NCBI RefSeq assembly: GCF_020164485.1
Contig: NZ_JAIQZA010000028.1
Coordinates: 1 to 58,291 of the forward strand
Direction of reading: 5' to 3'
DNA from: Salegentibacter tibetensis
Lineage (GTDB): Bacteria; Bacteroidota; Bacteroidia; Flavobacteriales; Flavobacteriaceae
DNA length: 58,291 nucleotides
Both the position numbers and the translations under genes were made by a program. Under the pieces are notes generated by a model. The model had not been told where the DNA came from. It saw nothing but the letters and a program-made list of their open reading frames with translations, and searched no databases. Below, piece after piece: positions 9,598-18,197 of the stretch. Every line of letters starts with the position of its first letter. The first letter of the stretch is position 1.

Positions 9598-9868
9598 AAT
9601 CGATACCTGAATTTCTTTTGTTACTGATAATCTTTGGAAATGCTCCGGTCATCTTTAGAAATTCCAGGAGCCTGCTGATACGGTTGAGTCCGATATATAA
9701 TCCGGCATTAAAGAGCAGGGCACTTATTATTACACCCAGGCTGAAGGAGAAAATGATCACCAACAGGGATGCGATAATAGATAGCATCATTAGGGCGAAT
9801 AAGGGAAGGGAAAGCCCGAAGATGACCGCACCTTTTCGAATGTTTCTATAAGGAAAATATTTTTTCAT
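9584..9868 (-). CDS. traF: Conjugative transposon protein TraF (DUF4133, VirB3-like)
   Basis: A 94-residue protein with two adjacent transmembrane segments in the first 65 residues and a positively charged N-terminus, as in TraF/DUF4133. VirB3-like proteins work with the VirB4 ATPase. It sits between traE and traG and overlaps traG by 14 bases. Confidence 0.85.
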   Translation of the reverse strand: MKKYFPYRNIRKGAVIFGLSLPLFALMMLSIIASLLVIIFSFSLGVIISALLFNAGLYIGLNRISRLLEFLKMTGAFPKIISNKRNSGIDYEKN

Positions 9869-9887
9869 AATGATTCCTGTTCGCGAT

Positions 9888-10175
9888 TTAGACTACCATG
9901 GTGATTAAATAGCTGAAGATGCCTACCACGACGCCCGCAATAAGCACAAAGACTAACACCCGGGTAATTCCTTTTTTGAGATCGGAGTTTTCCCCAAAGA
10001 AGTGACCGGCATTAAAAAGGAATCCGACCAAAAAGATGACTCCAAGGATAATGGGAAATATATTCCGAATGGTATCGGAGATATCGGCCACGGAATCTTC
10101 GATCCCACCGATTTGCGCAAAAAGTGAAGTGGAGAGCAACAAGAAAAAAGTTGCCAGGAAGATTGATTTTTTCAT
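9888..10175 (-). CDS. traE: Conjugative transposon protein TraE (DUF4134, VirB2-like pilin)
   Basis: A 95-residue protein with a signal peptide (MKKSIFLATFFLLLSTSLFA) and two hydrophobic helices joined by a short polar loop (HFFGENSDLKKG). This is the size and topology of the TraE/DUF4134 family and of VirB2 pilins. It is the first recognisable gene of the minus-strand tra operon. The usual upstream genes traA-D are not in this window. Confidence 0.87.
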   Translation of the reverse strand: MKKSIFLATFFLLLSTSLFAQIGGIEDSVADISDTIRNIFPIILGVIFLVGFLFNAGHFFGENSDLKKGITRVLVFVLIAGVVVGIFSYLITMVV

Positions 10176-10459
10176 AACGGAAAGTTTTAAATTTTTGACT
10201 CGTTTTCGTTATGAGAAAATTATAAATTAAAAGGGTTAAATACCTGAAAATCAATTATTTGTTAATAAAATATTGTTTGTATTTAATTGAATTACAATGA
10301 TTCTATTTGCTATCAAATTTTATGTGATTTTGAAGTCAGGCTGTTGATAACTTGAAAAGTGGAAAAGAGGAGGAAGCCTAAAAACGTCAATTTTAATATT
10401 ATGTTCCATAAAAAGAGAATGATTAGGGATAGTATTTTGCCTTCAAACGAATTTTCATT

Positions 10460-11122
10460 CTATACCCTTTTATCCCTGGTTTTTTCATCAAAAGCAATTA
10501 GGTTAAAAAGTTCCCGCATTCGGCTACGTACCCTGTTTCCATAATGTTCTTCCAGTTCTTCAGCATTTAAATTAGTGGTGGCATGGGTTTTAAGTTTTTT
10601 CCTGGTCTCCTGGAAAAGTTCATATCTGGATAGTAATACTTCGCCCATCACATTTAAATCTTTGCCATAAAATCTTCCTACCGGTTCAACTCCCAAATCA
10701 TCAAAACAATAAAATTTCGAGTTGCCGTAATCCTCAATGGTTTTGTAACCCAGGTGGTTAAAACTAAAGGTGACATTGCGACTGGGAATCATTTCGTATG
10801 GTCGCTGAGCAGGGACTAAATGCCGTAATAATTTCATCAAGGAAGTTTTTCCACATCCCACGGGTCCCGATAGTAATATTCCTTTATTCAGATCAATACC
10901 GTATTTTTTACAATTAGCTTCATCCCGGATGAAGTACGAGGTTAGTTTTAGTAAGAAGGTCTTATCTTCTTTATAAATTTTAAATTTCTTACCAAAAAGA
11001 AGTTTTCCTTTTGCATTGAGATATATCAGGATTTTTGAAAAATCATAATGCACGCAGTGTCCATCGAATTTCCCCAGGGAATATTCAATTCCACCTTCAG
11101 TAATTTTAGAGGGGTTGTCCAT
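10460..11122 (-). CDS. DnaC-like P-loop ATPase of the ICE
   Basis: A 220-residue AAA-type ATPase. Walker A is GPVGCGKTSL near residue 83 and Walker B is FYCFDDLG near residue 140. A later THATTNLN motif resembles sensor 1 and RSRMREL resembles the arginine finger region. Similar small ATPases occur in Bacteroidetes mobile elements beside a winged-helix protein. They may load a helicase for element replication, but that role is inferred. The start overlaps the end of the upstream gene by 17 bases. Confidence 0.7.
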   Translation of the reverse strand: MDNPSKITEGGIEYSLGKFDGHCVHYDFSKILIYLNAKGKLLFGKKFKIYKEDKTFLLKLTSYFIRDEANCKKYGIDLNKGILLSGPVGCGKTSLMKLLRHLVPAQRPYEMIPSRNVTFSFNHLGYKTIEDYGNSKFYCFDDLGVEPVGRFYGKDLNVMGEVLLSRYELFQETRKKLKTHATTNLNAEELEEHYGNRVRSRMRELFNLIAFDEKTRDKRV

Positions 11123-11858
11123 AATCTTTATTTTTAGTGGTTCGCAGGTTGTCCCGGAATTGGGATACTTGCGAGTTATTTAAATTCCTTTTTTTTCTCA
11201 TTAGCGAATTTTTTTCTACCCAATGCCTAGCCAGGGCTCGCCAATCTCTAATCTCCATCCCATCGCTTGTTTGCCAATGTCGAGCCTCATAGTACTCGAA
11301 GAATTTTTTGGCGTATTCTGGGTCAAGATTTTTATCATTAAAAAAATCCAGGACCTCCTTCAAACTGTTTGGATGTTTAGTATGTTTAATTGGTTTATTA
11401 TTGTTTATAGTAGATACCAATGCTTGTCCACTGGTGGGACGCTGCGAGTACACTGCCTGTCCATTATTGGGAGGGTGGCGTCCTATTTCTGGATTGTCCA
11501 TGGGATGGTAGTGTTCAGCAAGCTGTTCTAATTTGGGATCGTACTGTCCCTCATCCGGTTCATCACTTGTCCCAAAAACGAGCATCTTGATTTTACTACC
11601 CTTATACGGGTTATTAGAAGGATAATAGCAAAGATACTCCCAGCTATTAAGGTCGGTTACACACCTGTGATAGGTAGATTTGGAACCGATCTTGGCTACA
11701 CGCATCAAATCCCTTCGGTTCACAAAAAAATCCTTTGCGAACCTGTTGCTATTCCATTCCTGGAATAAAGCCATATATAAGCTGATATGGGTAGGATTTA
11801 AGCGATCGTCAAAATAGAACTTTTCAAAAACGGCGTTCAATTGCTTTATGTAATTCAT
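11106..11858 (-). CDS. Winged-helix protein, possible replication initiator or regulator
   Basis: A 250-residue protein of unknown exact family. The first 95 residues look like a replication-protein-type winged helix: a helix with 'HISLYMALFQEWN', then 'NRRDLMRVAKIGSKSTYHRCVTDLNSWEYL'-like recognition and wing (residues 45-80). A Gln/Pro-rich linker follows, and a C-terminal helical part carries EYYEARHWQTSDGMEI. The pairing with a DnaC-like ATPase suggests a DnaD- or RepA-like role. It is 3 bases from the excisionase-like gene. Confidence 0.5.
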   Translation of the reverse strand: MNYIKQLNAVFEKFYFDDRLNPTHISLYMALFQEWNSNRFAKDFFVNRRDLMRVAKIGSKSTYHRCVTDLNSWEYLCYYPSNNPYKGSKIKMLVFGTSDEPDEGQYDPKLEQLAEHYHPMDNPEIGRHPPNNGQAVYSQRPTSGQALVSTINNNKPIKHTKHPNSLKEVLDFFNDKNLDPEYAKKFFEYYEARHWQTSDGMEIRDWRALARHWVEKNSLMRKKRNLNNSQVSQFRDNLRTTKNKDYGQPL

Positions 11859-11861
11859 AAC

Positions 11862-12143
11862 CTATAGATCTAAATAGTGAACGCGGTTGTTTTCCATCAC
11901 TTTCTGAATTTCCGCTGAATCATAATAAATAATGCCTCCTACCTTAGTGAACGGTAGGGTGCCATTCACTCGTAAATTCTGAAGCGTTCCGGGACTTATT
12001 TGTAATAAATCCATGACCTCTGAAGATTTCAAATATTTCTTTAAATTTCCAGAATCCTGATTACTGAGAAGTTGTTTAATTTCTTCGAGTAATTCCATTT
12101 TGAAATCTCGAAGATCATCGGTGGTAATAATTGATGTTGGCAT
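11862..12143 (-). CDS. Excisionase-like helix-turn-helix protein (MerR-like, HTH_17)
   Basis: A 93-residue protein: an N-terminal helical coil (to residue 35) and then a small HTH domain with LKSSEVMDLLQISPGTLQNL and a wing ending 'LPFTKVGGIIYY'. This is the pattern of Xis-like/HTH_17 proteins that bend DNA in element excision. It is the first gene of a three-gene minus-strand operon with the winged-helix protein and the ATPase. The upstream gap contains a 12-bp direct repeat that could be its binding site. Confidence 0.75.
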   Translation of the reverse strand: MPTSIITTDDLRDFKMELLEEIKQLLSNQDSGNLKKYLKSSEVMDLLQISPGTLQNLRVNGTLPFTKVGGIIYYDSAEIQKVMENNRVHYLDL

Positions 12144-12256
12144 AATAGAACAAATTTTATGGCTCGGAACATTACATTTGTGAGTTCCTGACCTGGTTTG
12201 ACAATTGTTCTACAAATTTGATTTAGTTTATGTTTAACTATTCCATACCTCATTCG

Positions 12257-12396
12257 TACTACGAGAAAGTTTAACGTTTAATAGTAGATGATAAGAATTG
12301 TTGAAGTATGATTGTAAAGTGGGAGGGAAGTAGAATTAAAATGCTATAAAATTAATGGAGGATTGGTTTTCCGTAGTACCGTTTTACTACGAGAAA
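12257..12396. repeat. Direct/inverted repeat cluster upstream of the excisionase-like gene
   Basis: TACTACGAGAAA occurs at 12257-12268 and again at 12385-12396. The second copy is part of an inverted repeat, CGTAGTA at 12372-12378 facing TACTACG at 12385-12391. The repeats lie between the excisionase-like gene and the end of the RteC gene, a plausible place for a regulatory or DNA-processing site. Function is not shown by sequence alone. Confidence 0.45.
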
Positions 12397-13230
12397 TTAC
12401 TTTTCATCATCTTTCCGCATTTTGGCCTCCAGGTTGGTCGCAATTTGATATAGGTACTTTGCCCTTGGATCTTTTCGGGCCCTCATTTCGCCGTAGGTTT
12501 TGTAGAAATTATCAATTTTAATATTGAAAAAGTCTTCAAAAGCAGAAACGATGGTTTTTAGATCTGCAGTTCCGTGATTAATGTCCCCCTGGTGATACAA
12601 AGCGTAAATAATTTCTACCAATGAAATTTTTGACCCTGACCATAATAATAAATTGGGTTGGCGTTCCCGGAAATCACCACTGCTTCCTGGCTGGATGAGT
12701 TCTAGTTTTTCCCTAATGTAATGTATGAAGCGATATAATGCCTGAACTTTGGCCCATAACATATCGTGGGAAGTGGAGAATTCAGGGTTTTGATAATAAT
12801 TTATACTGGGACTAAAGGAGAAATCTCTTCTGCCTTTTCTGCTAAAAAATTCATGATCCAGGTAATTATGGTTTTGTTCCATATAATTAACGAAACTATT
12901 ATTGGCCGAAAAGAATTTATTGATCTTCTTAATTTCTTTTTCTAAAAAGCGAACCTTATGAGAATTGCCGGCTTTGGGTAGCAGGAGTTCGCAAGACCTA
13001 ACCTCGGTGAAATAAATCAGGTAACTCATGGGTAAAGGTTTTATATTCCTGAAAAATTCAATCTCCGACTGGGTATCATCGAAATCCTCCTTATCAACCT
13101 GCTTTTGCAGTTTTAATAAAGTTTTAATGCATAAGCTTATACCGTCATCAGCCTTCTTCAAATCGGTTTTACCCGACTGAATTAAGCGTTCGACGTTTTC
13201 GCTAAATGTCGACATGGCTTTTTCAAACAT
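12397..13230 (-). CDS. rteC: RteC-family regulator of conjugative element excision
   Basis: A 277-residue helical protein resembling RteC, the regulator that links tetracycline signalling to excision of CTnDOT-type elements. Family-like stretches include 'PMSYLIYFTEVRSCEL', 'KIDNFYKTYGEMRARK' and 'WSGSKISLVEIIYALY'. The ATG at 13228-13230 is preferred over an in-frame TTG 51 bases upstream, because family similarity begins at the FEKAMSTF region. No RteA/RteB two-component pair is visible nearby. Confidence 0.75.
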   Translation of the reverse strand: MFEKAMSTFSENVERLIQSGKTDLKKADDGISLCIKTLLKLQKQVDKEDFDDTQSEIEFFRNIKPLPMSYLIYFTEVRSCELLLPKAGNSHKVRFLEKEIKKINKFFSANNSFVNYMEQNHNYLDHEFFSRKGRRDFSFSPSINYYQNPEFSTSHDMLWAKVQALYRFIHYIREKLELIQPGSSGDFRERQPNLLLWSGSKISLVEIIYALYHQGDINHGTADLKTIVSAFEDFFNIKIDNFYKTYGEMRARKDPRAKYLYQIATNLEAKMRKDDEK

Positions 13231-13330
13231 ATGATTCGTTTTTAGAGAAAACAAATAATACCGTTGCTGCGCTATTTTCAATATGGTTTTTTAAGGAGGA
13301 TATATTAAAAATTATGCTTTTATGGGGGCG

Positions 13331-15739
13331 TTAATCTTTTCTAAGCCAATCTAGAGCTTCTAAAGCAAAATTATCCCGAGTTTGAATATAGGCGCATTTA
13401 TCAATGATTTTAGCACCAACTTTTCGCTTTTCAAACCCTGCTGTCAATCCAAAATCAATTCTAATAAAACCCAACTGCTGGGCTCGAAGTATTGTTTGGT
13501 ATAAAAGCTGCCTGTAGATATTATATTCCCTGGAGAATTCATAATCCATCCCTACAACAGCGGGGGTATAAATTTTTTCAGAATTTTTATAACAAAACAT
13601 GACCCCCGCCAATGTCCTGTGCTTGTCATATAGATATATCAAAATGAATTCCCATTGTGAAGAAGAATTCATATGCTGAAATAAGGAGAAGGGATAAGTA
13701 AATGTATTTAAACCGAGGTTATTGTCCTTTACCGCCATATAAAGTTTAAATGACCTTTCAAGTTCGGACTGGGATAAATTATCTCTAATCTTGATTTCAA
13801 GTTTATCTTTAAAAGCTTCAATATCGTTTCTGAAATGTTTTCTTGAACGCTTGCTCAACGTGTTTACATACTCTTTCTTGCATCCCCAATTGAATTCTGT
13901 GTAGACTGCTGATTCTGGCATTGCAACTTGAACATATCCCTTATTTTGAAGAAAGGATTTAATAGCTTCATTACCTGCATCGAAATCTCGTAGGATGAGG
14001 TACTGAGGTTGAAGTCGTTTTTCCAGTTTCTCGATCTCTTCCAGCAATAAATTAAACGCCTCTTTCCACCTTGGAGAGTCCTGATCCAGGTATAAGTGAT
14101 CTCCCTCAGAAATCATCGACCCAAGACTAAGGCAGGTACTTGTATGGTAATAAGGTTTTGTTTCCCTAATCTTTTCTATGGCAACCGAAACTGACTTAGG
14201 TGCCAGCATATCTTCCTTCCATATACCAAACGATAGAAATGTTGCCAGTAAGCATTTTTGATTTTCATCCCGGATGATATAATAATAGAACTGGTTATTA
14301 TGTTCGGGGGAATTCTGATCTTTTAGTATATTCTCTAAAGATTTAAGGCCATTCCAATCATAAAAGCTATGTCCTCCTACAGTACTATTCCATAGTCTAG
14401 GATCGATTTCTACAATAGAATTATAAGCTTCTAAACTCAGACTAGATTGGTTTTGTTTTGCCAGGCTTAAATTTTTACTGCCACGGCCAAAGGCGAAATT
14501 TACACGTTCAAGGTTGGTTTTAGTCTCTTTCAGGGCTTTCGGAAATTCTTCTACCAGGCTATCTACAAGTCCCTTAATTTCTTCTTTCTGGTTATGTCTT
14601 GATATTGTAATCCTTAAGCCTGTATTTTTAGCAGGAACAGCTGGAAAGAAACCAATATTTACATAATACCCATTTTTAATAAGTCTGTTCACTAAATTAA
14701 AACCTGTCTCTGGCATTCCTGCCCCTATATAAAAAACCGGGGAATCATTTTCCACAATTATTGGAAGATTCGTCTGCTTCAAGTAATGGTTAAAATAAGA
14801 TATGCGGTCAGCCAGTTCCTCCTGCATTTTATAAATTTCATCACTCAAATGAATTTTTGCAGAAGCAATAGCCGCTCCAACCGCAGCCGGTTCCAGTTGT
14901 ACTGAAAATGTTAGTGGGCCTCCAAAATTCTTTACCCTTTGCTGGATTTTTTTATCACTGCAAACCAGTACCGCTCCGCTGGCACCAAAAGTTTTGCTCA
15001 TAGTACCAAAGAGTATCACTCTATCCGGAAGTTCTTTCAAAATGCTCATAACATACCCGCTACCGTGCTTACCTTTCCAGCTCATTCCGTGTACGTCATC
15101 AAAATAGATATGAAGTTGCGGATATTTTTTGCAAAGCACCATTAATTCTTCAATAGGTGCATAATCTCCAAACATCGAATACATACCATCGGCCATATAC
15201 CAGATTTTTCTGCATTTAGATTGAAGTTTTTTAATTTTGCTTTCCAGCATTTCCAAGTTATTATGCCGGATCATTTCAACAGGTACCGAACGAAGCTTTA
15301 ATGGGTTAACTGCACTTTGGACACTCCAATGAACCTGATGATCTAAAATTACCCCGTCTCCATCATCCACTACCGAAGGAATCACACCCATATGTCCCAG
15401 GGTGCTATTTTTTGTTATTACAATTGGATGCCCGTATATCTCAGTCATTAGTGCTTCCAGTTCCGCGTATAACGGATGAGATATATAAGATTTGGAGAGT
15501 GGAAACTCAGTCCCGTAAGCGCTAATAGCTTCTATAGCTCCTTGCTTTAATCGTTCATCCTGTTCAAGGCCTAAATAGCCGGTTGTACCAAAATGGAAAA
15601 GTTTCTTTCCTTTAATCTGGATCTGGCGGCCATCAAAATTATCGCCTTCAGCATATAAATGGATGGCCCCTGCTTCTTTAGCATTCGTCATCACAGATAC
15701 TACCGTATCCAGTAAGTTATTATGTTTAATTTTTGCCAT
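13331..15739 (-). CDS. Fused alpha-oxoamine synthase (AONS/serine palmitoyltransferase-like) and GNAT acyltransferase
   Basis: An 802-residue two-domain enzyme. Residues 1 to about 400 form a PLP-dependent alpha-oxoamine synthase: the cofactor-binding stretch DDVHG is at 214-218 and the Schiff-base lysine is K249 in GTMSKTFGASGA. This family condenses an acyl thioester with an amino acid (biotin, haem and sphingoid or sulfonolipid pathways). Residues from about 430 onward form a GNAT/FemAB-like N-acyltransferase domain, with 'KRSRKHFRNDI' and 'LGFIRIDFGLTAGFEKRKVGA'. One protein could therefore make a 3-keto amino-lipid and N-acylate it, but substrates are inferred. It is divergent from the DUF7793-like gene, with AGTCAAAT-type repeats in the gap. 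Confidence 0.75.
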   Translation of the reverse strand: MAKIKHNNLLDTVVSVMTNAKEAGAIHLYAEGDNFDGRQIQIKGKKLFHFGTTGYLGLEQDERLKQGAIEAISAYGTEFPLSKSYISHPLYAELEALMTEIYGHPIVITKNSTLGHMGVIPSVVDDGDGVILDHQVHWSVQSAVNPLKLRSVPVEMIRHNNLEMLESKIKKLQSKCRKIWYMADGMYSMFGDYAPIEELMVLCKKYPQLHIYFDDVHGMSWKGKHGSGYVMSILKELPDRVILFGTMSKTFGASGAVLVCSDKKIQQRVKNFGGPLTFSVQLEPAAVGAAIASAKIHLSDEIYKMQEELADRISYFNHYLKQTNLPIIVENDSPVFYIGAGMPETGFNLVNRLIKNGYYVNIGFFPAVPAKNTGLRITISRHNQKEEIKGLVDSLVEEFPKALKETKTNLERVNFAFGRGSKNLSLAKQNQSSLSLEAYNSIVEIDPRLWNSTVGGHSFYDWNGLKSLENILKDQNSPEHNNQFYYYIIRDENQKCLLATFLSFGIWKEDMLAPKSVSVAIEKIRETKPYYHTSTCLSLGSMISEGDHLYLDQDSPRWKEAFNLLLEEIEKLEKRLQPQYLILRDFDAGNEAIKSFLQNKGYVQVAMPESAVYTEFNWGCKKEYVNTLSKRSRKHFRNDIEAFKDKLEIKIRDNLSQSELERSFKLYMAVKDNNLGLNTFTYPFSLFQHMNSSSQWEFILIYLYDKHRTLAGVMFCYKNSEKIYTPAVVGMDYEFSREYNIYRQLLYQTILRAQQLGFIRIDFGLTAGFEKRKVGAKIIDKCAYIQTRDNFALEALDWLRKD

Positions 15740-15810
15740 GCCCTACGAATTAAGCAATATGAAACTATGAAAACATTTTGGGTTTCAGAATTTTATAAAA
15801 AAAAATGGCT

Positions 15811-15843
15811 TTTAAGTCAAATCATAAACTTTAAAGTCAAATG
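15811..15843. promoter_or_regulatory. Tandem AGTCAAAT sites, probable binding sites of the AraC-type regulator
   Basis: TTTAAGTCAAAT at 15811-15822 and CTTTAAAGTCAAATG at 15829-15843 place two AGTCAAAT cores 20 bases apart, two helical turns. The same 15-mer recurs exactly at 17286-17300 in front of the MauE-like gene. AraC-family proteins typically bind such direct repeats, and an AraC-type gene lies between the two places. Confidence 0.55.
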
Positions 15844-15949
15844 CTTTCAAATGATACCAAAATAGGGCGTGTACCGCGATATGTATAGGTTAATAATAAG
15901 GTTTTGTTATTATTTTTTTATTTAAATTGGAGATATAATAGGGCTTTTC

Positions 15950-16318
15950 ATGATTAAAGGAGATAAGTATGCGCACTTCTGGATAGAAGAGGGTATTCTA
16001 AATTTTGTCTATAAACCAAATACCGTACTCGATCTGGAAGCTGCCAAAGCAGTAGTTAAGACCAGGATCCGTTTTCAAAATGGAATTTCCTATCCTATTC
16101 TCTGTGACGTTAGACAATTAAAAACAGCAAGTAAAGCTGCCAGGGAATACCTTGCCGAGAATGGATGTTTAAAAGCGCTCGCTGTAGCTATTGTGATGGA
16201 AAATGCGTATGCAGGAACCTTGTATAAAGCATATATTAAAATTAGTAACCCTTCAGTACCAACCAAAGGCTTTAACACGATTTCAGAAGCTCTGGGTTTT
16301 TTGAATCACTACAAGTGA
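15950..16318 (+). CDS. Small STAS-like/DUF7793-type protein
   Basis: A 122-residue cytoplasmic protein with alternating strands and helices, no signal peptide and no membrane segment. It resembles the DUF7793 or STAS-like small proteins found in flavobacteria next to PAS regulators. Its segment 'YPILCDVRQLKTASKAAREYLAENG' (residues about 43-67) looks like a STAS beta-alpha unit. A possible role is an anti-sigma-antagonist-like switch. It precedes the PAS-AraC gene by 22 bases and is probably in the same transcript. Confidence 0.5.
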   Translation: MIKGDKYAHFWIEEGILNFVYKPNTVLDLEAAKAVVKTRIRFQNGISYPILCDVRQLKTASKAAREYLAENGCLKALAVAIVMENAYAGTLYKAYIKISNPSVPTKGFNTISEALGFLNHYK

Positions 16319-16340
16319 TCGTTTTTTAAATCATGCTATT

Positions 16341-17255
16341 ATGTTTAATGATAACTTTAAGGAAAGAGTCCAGGAAATCCTTGATTTCATAACTGAAATC
16401 ACCCTTGGTACTTACACATATACACTTCCGCTTAGAAATCAGAAAGACGAACTGGAACAGATAGTGGTTTCCCTAAATACTATGGTGGAAGAAATTGATA
16501 CTGCTGTTCATCAAATCAACCACGAGAAGAGTAAAGAAGTATTTGAAAATATTATTTTCAACCTCGATCGTAATTTTCATATTACTTCCTATTCAGATAA
16601 TGTGCAGGAGATTCTTAAATACTCAGATAGCGAACTTTTAAATAAGCCTGTTAGATTATTAATAAGCGAGAATACAGAACTACCTGACGATCTCTATAAA
16701 CTATTAAAACATGCCATAGAGAAAAACCTTTCCTTTAAAGTGGAGTTTAAACATCACAGCGGTTATTATTGGACCGGCTTAGGCTACCTTCATAGATTGG
16801 TTTCTGAGGGAAAGAAAACCTATACTTTATCGGTGTTCAAAGAAGCTTACAAAAATGAGAAACTAAATAATTCGCGCAACGATAAACCCTACTCAGCTAA
16901 ATATCCAAGTGAGTACCGAAGCCTACTTCTGCAAGACCAGCGTGTGCTGGTCAGGAAACTGCATCAGTATGTTATGGAAAGACTTGATAGGAGGCTTCCA
17001 AAAATTTCCGATATCGGCAGTGAAGTAGGTTGCAGTGTGAGTAAGATAAAAACGATATTTAAGCGTGCCTACGGCGATACAATTTATACGTATCATAGAA
17101 GGAAACGTCTGGAAAAAGCATATACTTTAATTAAAGATACGAGTGCTCCCTTCAGTGAAATTTCTGAGGAATGTGGCTTTTTAAGTCTCGCTCATTTCTC
17201 AAGGGCTTTTAAAAAAGTGTATGGAGTTAACCCTACACAGGCTCGAAATTCCTAA
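16341..17255 (+). CDS. PAS-domain AraC-family transcription regulator
   Basis: A 304-residue regulator. Residues roughly 65-170 form a PAS sensor fold ('NLDRNFHITSYSDNVQEILKYS'-type start, 'GYYWTGLGYLHRL' strand), and residues about 205-304 form an AraC HTH pair with ISDIGSEVGCSVSKIKTIF and the second helix pair ending SLAHFSRAFKKVYG. No response-regulator domain is present. The PAS domain may sense a small molecule or redox state. The 15-bp repeat on both sides of this gene suggests it controls the divergent oxoamine synthase gene and the MauE-like gene downstream. Confidence 0.82.
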   Translation: MFNDNFKERVQEILDFITEITLGTYTYTLPLRNQKDELEQIVVSLNTMVEEIDTAVHQINHEKSKEVFENIIFNLDRNFHITSYSDNVQEILKYSDSELLNKPVRLLISENTELPDDLYKLLKHAIEKNLSFKVEFKHHSGYYWTGLGYLHRLVSEGKKTYTLSVFKEAYKNEKLNNSRNDKPYSAKYPSEYRSLLLQDQRVLVRKLHQYVMERLDRRLPKISDIGSEVGCSVSKIKTIFKRAYGDTIYTYHRRKRLEKAYTLIKDTSAPFSEISEECGFLSLAHFSRAFKKVYGVNPTQARNS

Positions 17256-17285
17256 ATAAAATAACTTCTCAGACAAACTCAAATT

Positions 17286-17300
17286 CTTTAAAGTCAAATG
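17286..17300. promoter_or_regulatory. Copy of the 15-bp AraC-regulon-type repeat before the MauE gene
   Basis: CTTTAAAGTCAAATG is identical to the copy at 15829-15843. A weaker upstream half, ACTCAAAT, is at 17277-17284. It lies 48 bases before the MauE-like start codon, a normal activator distance. Confidence 0.55.
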
Positions 17301-17347
17301 ACCAGCTATTAAAAATCAGACCTTTATGAAATCAAAATAAAGGACTG

Positions 17348-17785
17348 ATGAAATGGAAAGACCACATACAGGGATTTATAAGATATGCATTTATCTTATT
17401 GTTGTTCTATGCAGCCCTTAGTAAATTAATAGAGGCTCCACAATTTTACAATGATTTATTAAACAGCCCGGTTTTTGGAAATGAAAAGAAAGCAGTTTTT
17501 ATTTCCTGGGTCGTACCTATAATAGAATTAGCCATAGCAGGACTTTTAATTAGTACCAAATACAGGGAGTTAGGTTTGTACTTAGCATCAGGTTTAATTT
17601 TTCTTTTCACTGTTTATATTATATGGATCCTGGAATTTAGTGACAATATTCCCTGTTCTTGTGGTGGGATAATAAATAATTTATCCTGGCAGGAGCACCT
17701 CGTATTTAATACGTGTTTTCTGTTCTTAGGGGGACTGGGAATATATCTTCAATTTAGAAATCATAAAAAAGTATATATAAAATAG
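17348..17785 (+). CDS. MauE/DoxX-type redox-associated membrane protein
   Basis: A 145-residue protein with four hydrophobic segments and the motif PCSCGG between the third and fourth segments (near residue 103), as in the MauE family. MauE/DoxX proteins are thought to help form disulfide bonds in exported proteins. The next gene encodes an exported peptide with two cysteines, a natural client. A 15-bp putative regulator site lies just upstream. Confidence 0.75.
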   Translation: MKWKDHIQGFIRYAFILLLFYAALSKLIEAPQFYNDLLNSPVFGNEKKAVFISWVVPIIELAIAGLLISTKYRELGLYLASGLIFLFTVYIIWILEFSDNIPCSCGGIINNLSWQEHLVFNTCFLFLGGLGIYLQFRNHKKVYIK

Positions 17786-17858
17786 TATTGCGCAATACTT
17801 AGAGCGCCTAGAGCTTTGAAAGGGCATAGGCATATTGTTTAACTTAATTTTTATTAAA

Positions 17859-18134
17859 ATGAAAAATTTCAAATTTTTAATGCCAATGTTGGCATTCGTA
17901 ATGGCAGTTGGAATGGCATTTGCCAATAAAGCAAATGTCCAATCTCCCGGATGGGTAGAAAGGGATGGAATGCCTTATCAGTTAGAGAATGAGACGTGTA
18001 CTGCGCCTTCTGAACGCACCTGTGAGGTAATCTTTACCGATGATCCAAACACGGTTCACCAGGTATATACTGATTCTGACCTACTGGTACCAAAGGATGG
18101 TGGTTCCGAGATACCTTATATTCTTAATGAATAA
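17859..18134 (+). CDS. Small exported two-cysteine peptide (DUF6520-like)
   Basis: A 91-residue peptide with a signal peptide ending near AFANKA (start of the mature part) and a mature part of about 68 residues. Cysteines lie in the pattern ETCTAPSERTCEVIF, nine residues apart. The N-terminus resembles DUF6520-type flavobacterial peptides. The start at 17859 is preferred over an in-frame ATG 24 bases upstream, because it begins the signal peptide (KNFKFLMPML). It follows the MauE-like gene and ends in a good terminator. Function is unknown. Its place between MauE and an M16 peptidase with SusC/D suggests an exported, oxidised peptide. Confidence 0.6.
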   Translation: MKNFKFLMPMLAFVMAVGMAFANKANVQSPGWVERDGMPYQLENETCTAPSERTCEVIFTDDPNTVHQVYTDSDLLVPKDGGSEIPYILNE

Positions 18135-18152
18135 AAAGGTGTTAATTGTAAG

Positions 18153-18185
18153 GCCCCGGATAATAACTTCCGGGGCTTTTTATTT
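18153..18185. terminator. Bidirectional intrinsic terminator
   Basis: GCCCCGG at 18153-18159 pairs with CCGGGGC at 18170-18176, with a 10-base loop and a T-rich tail. It lies between the convergent peptide gene and the M16 peptidase gene and would serve both. Confidence 0.8.
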
Positions 18186-18197
18186 ACTTTATAATTT

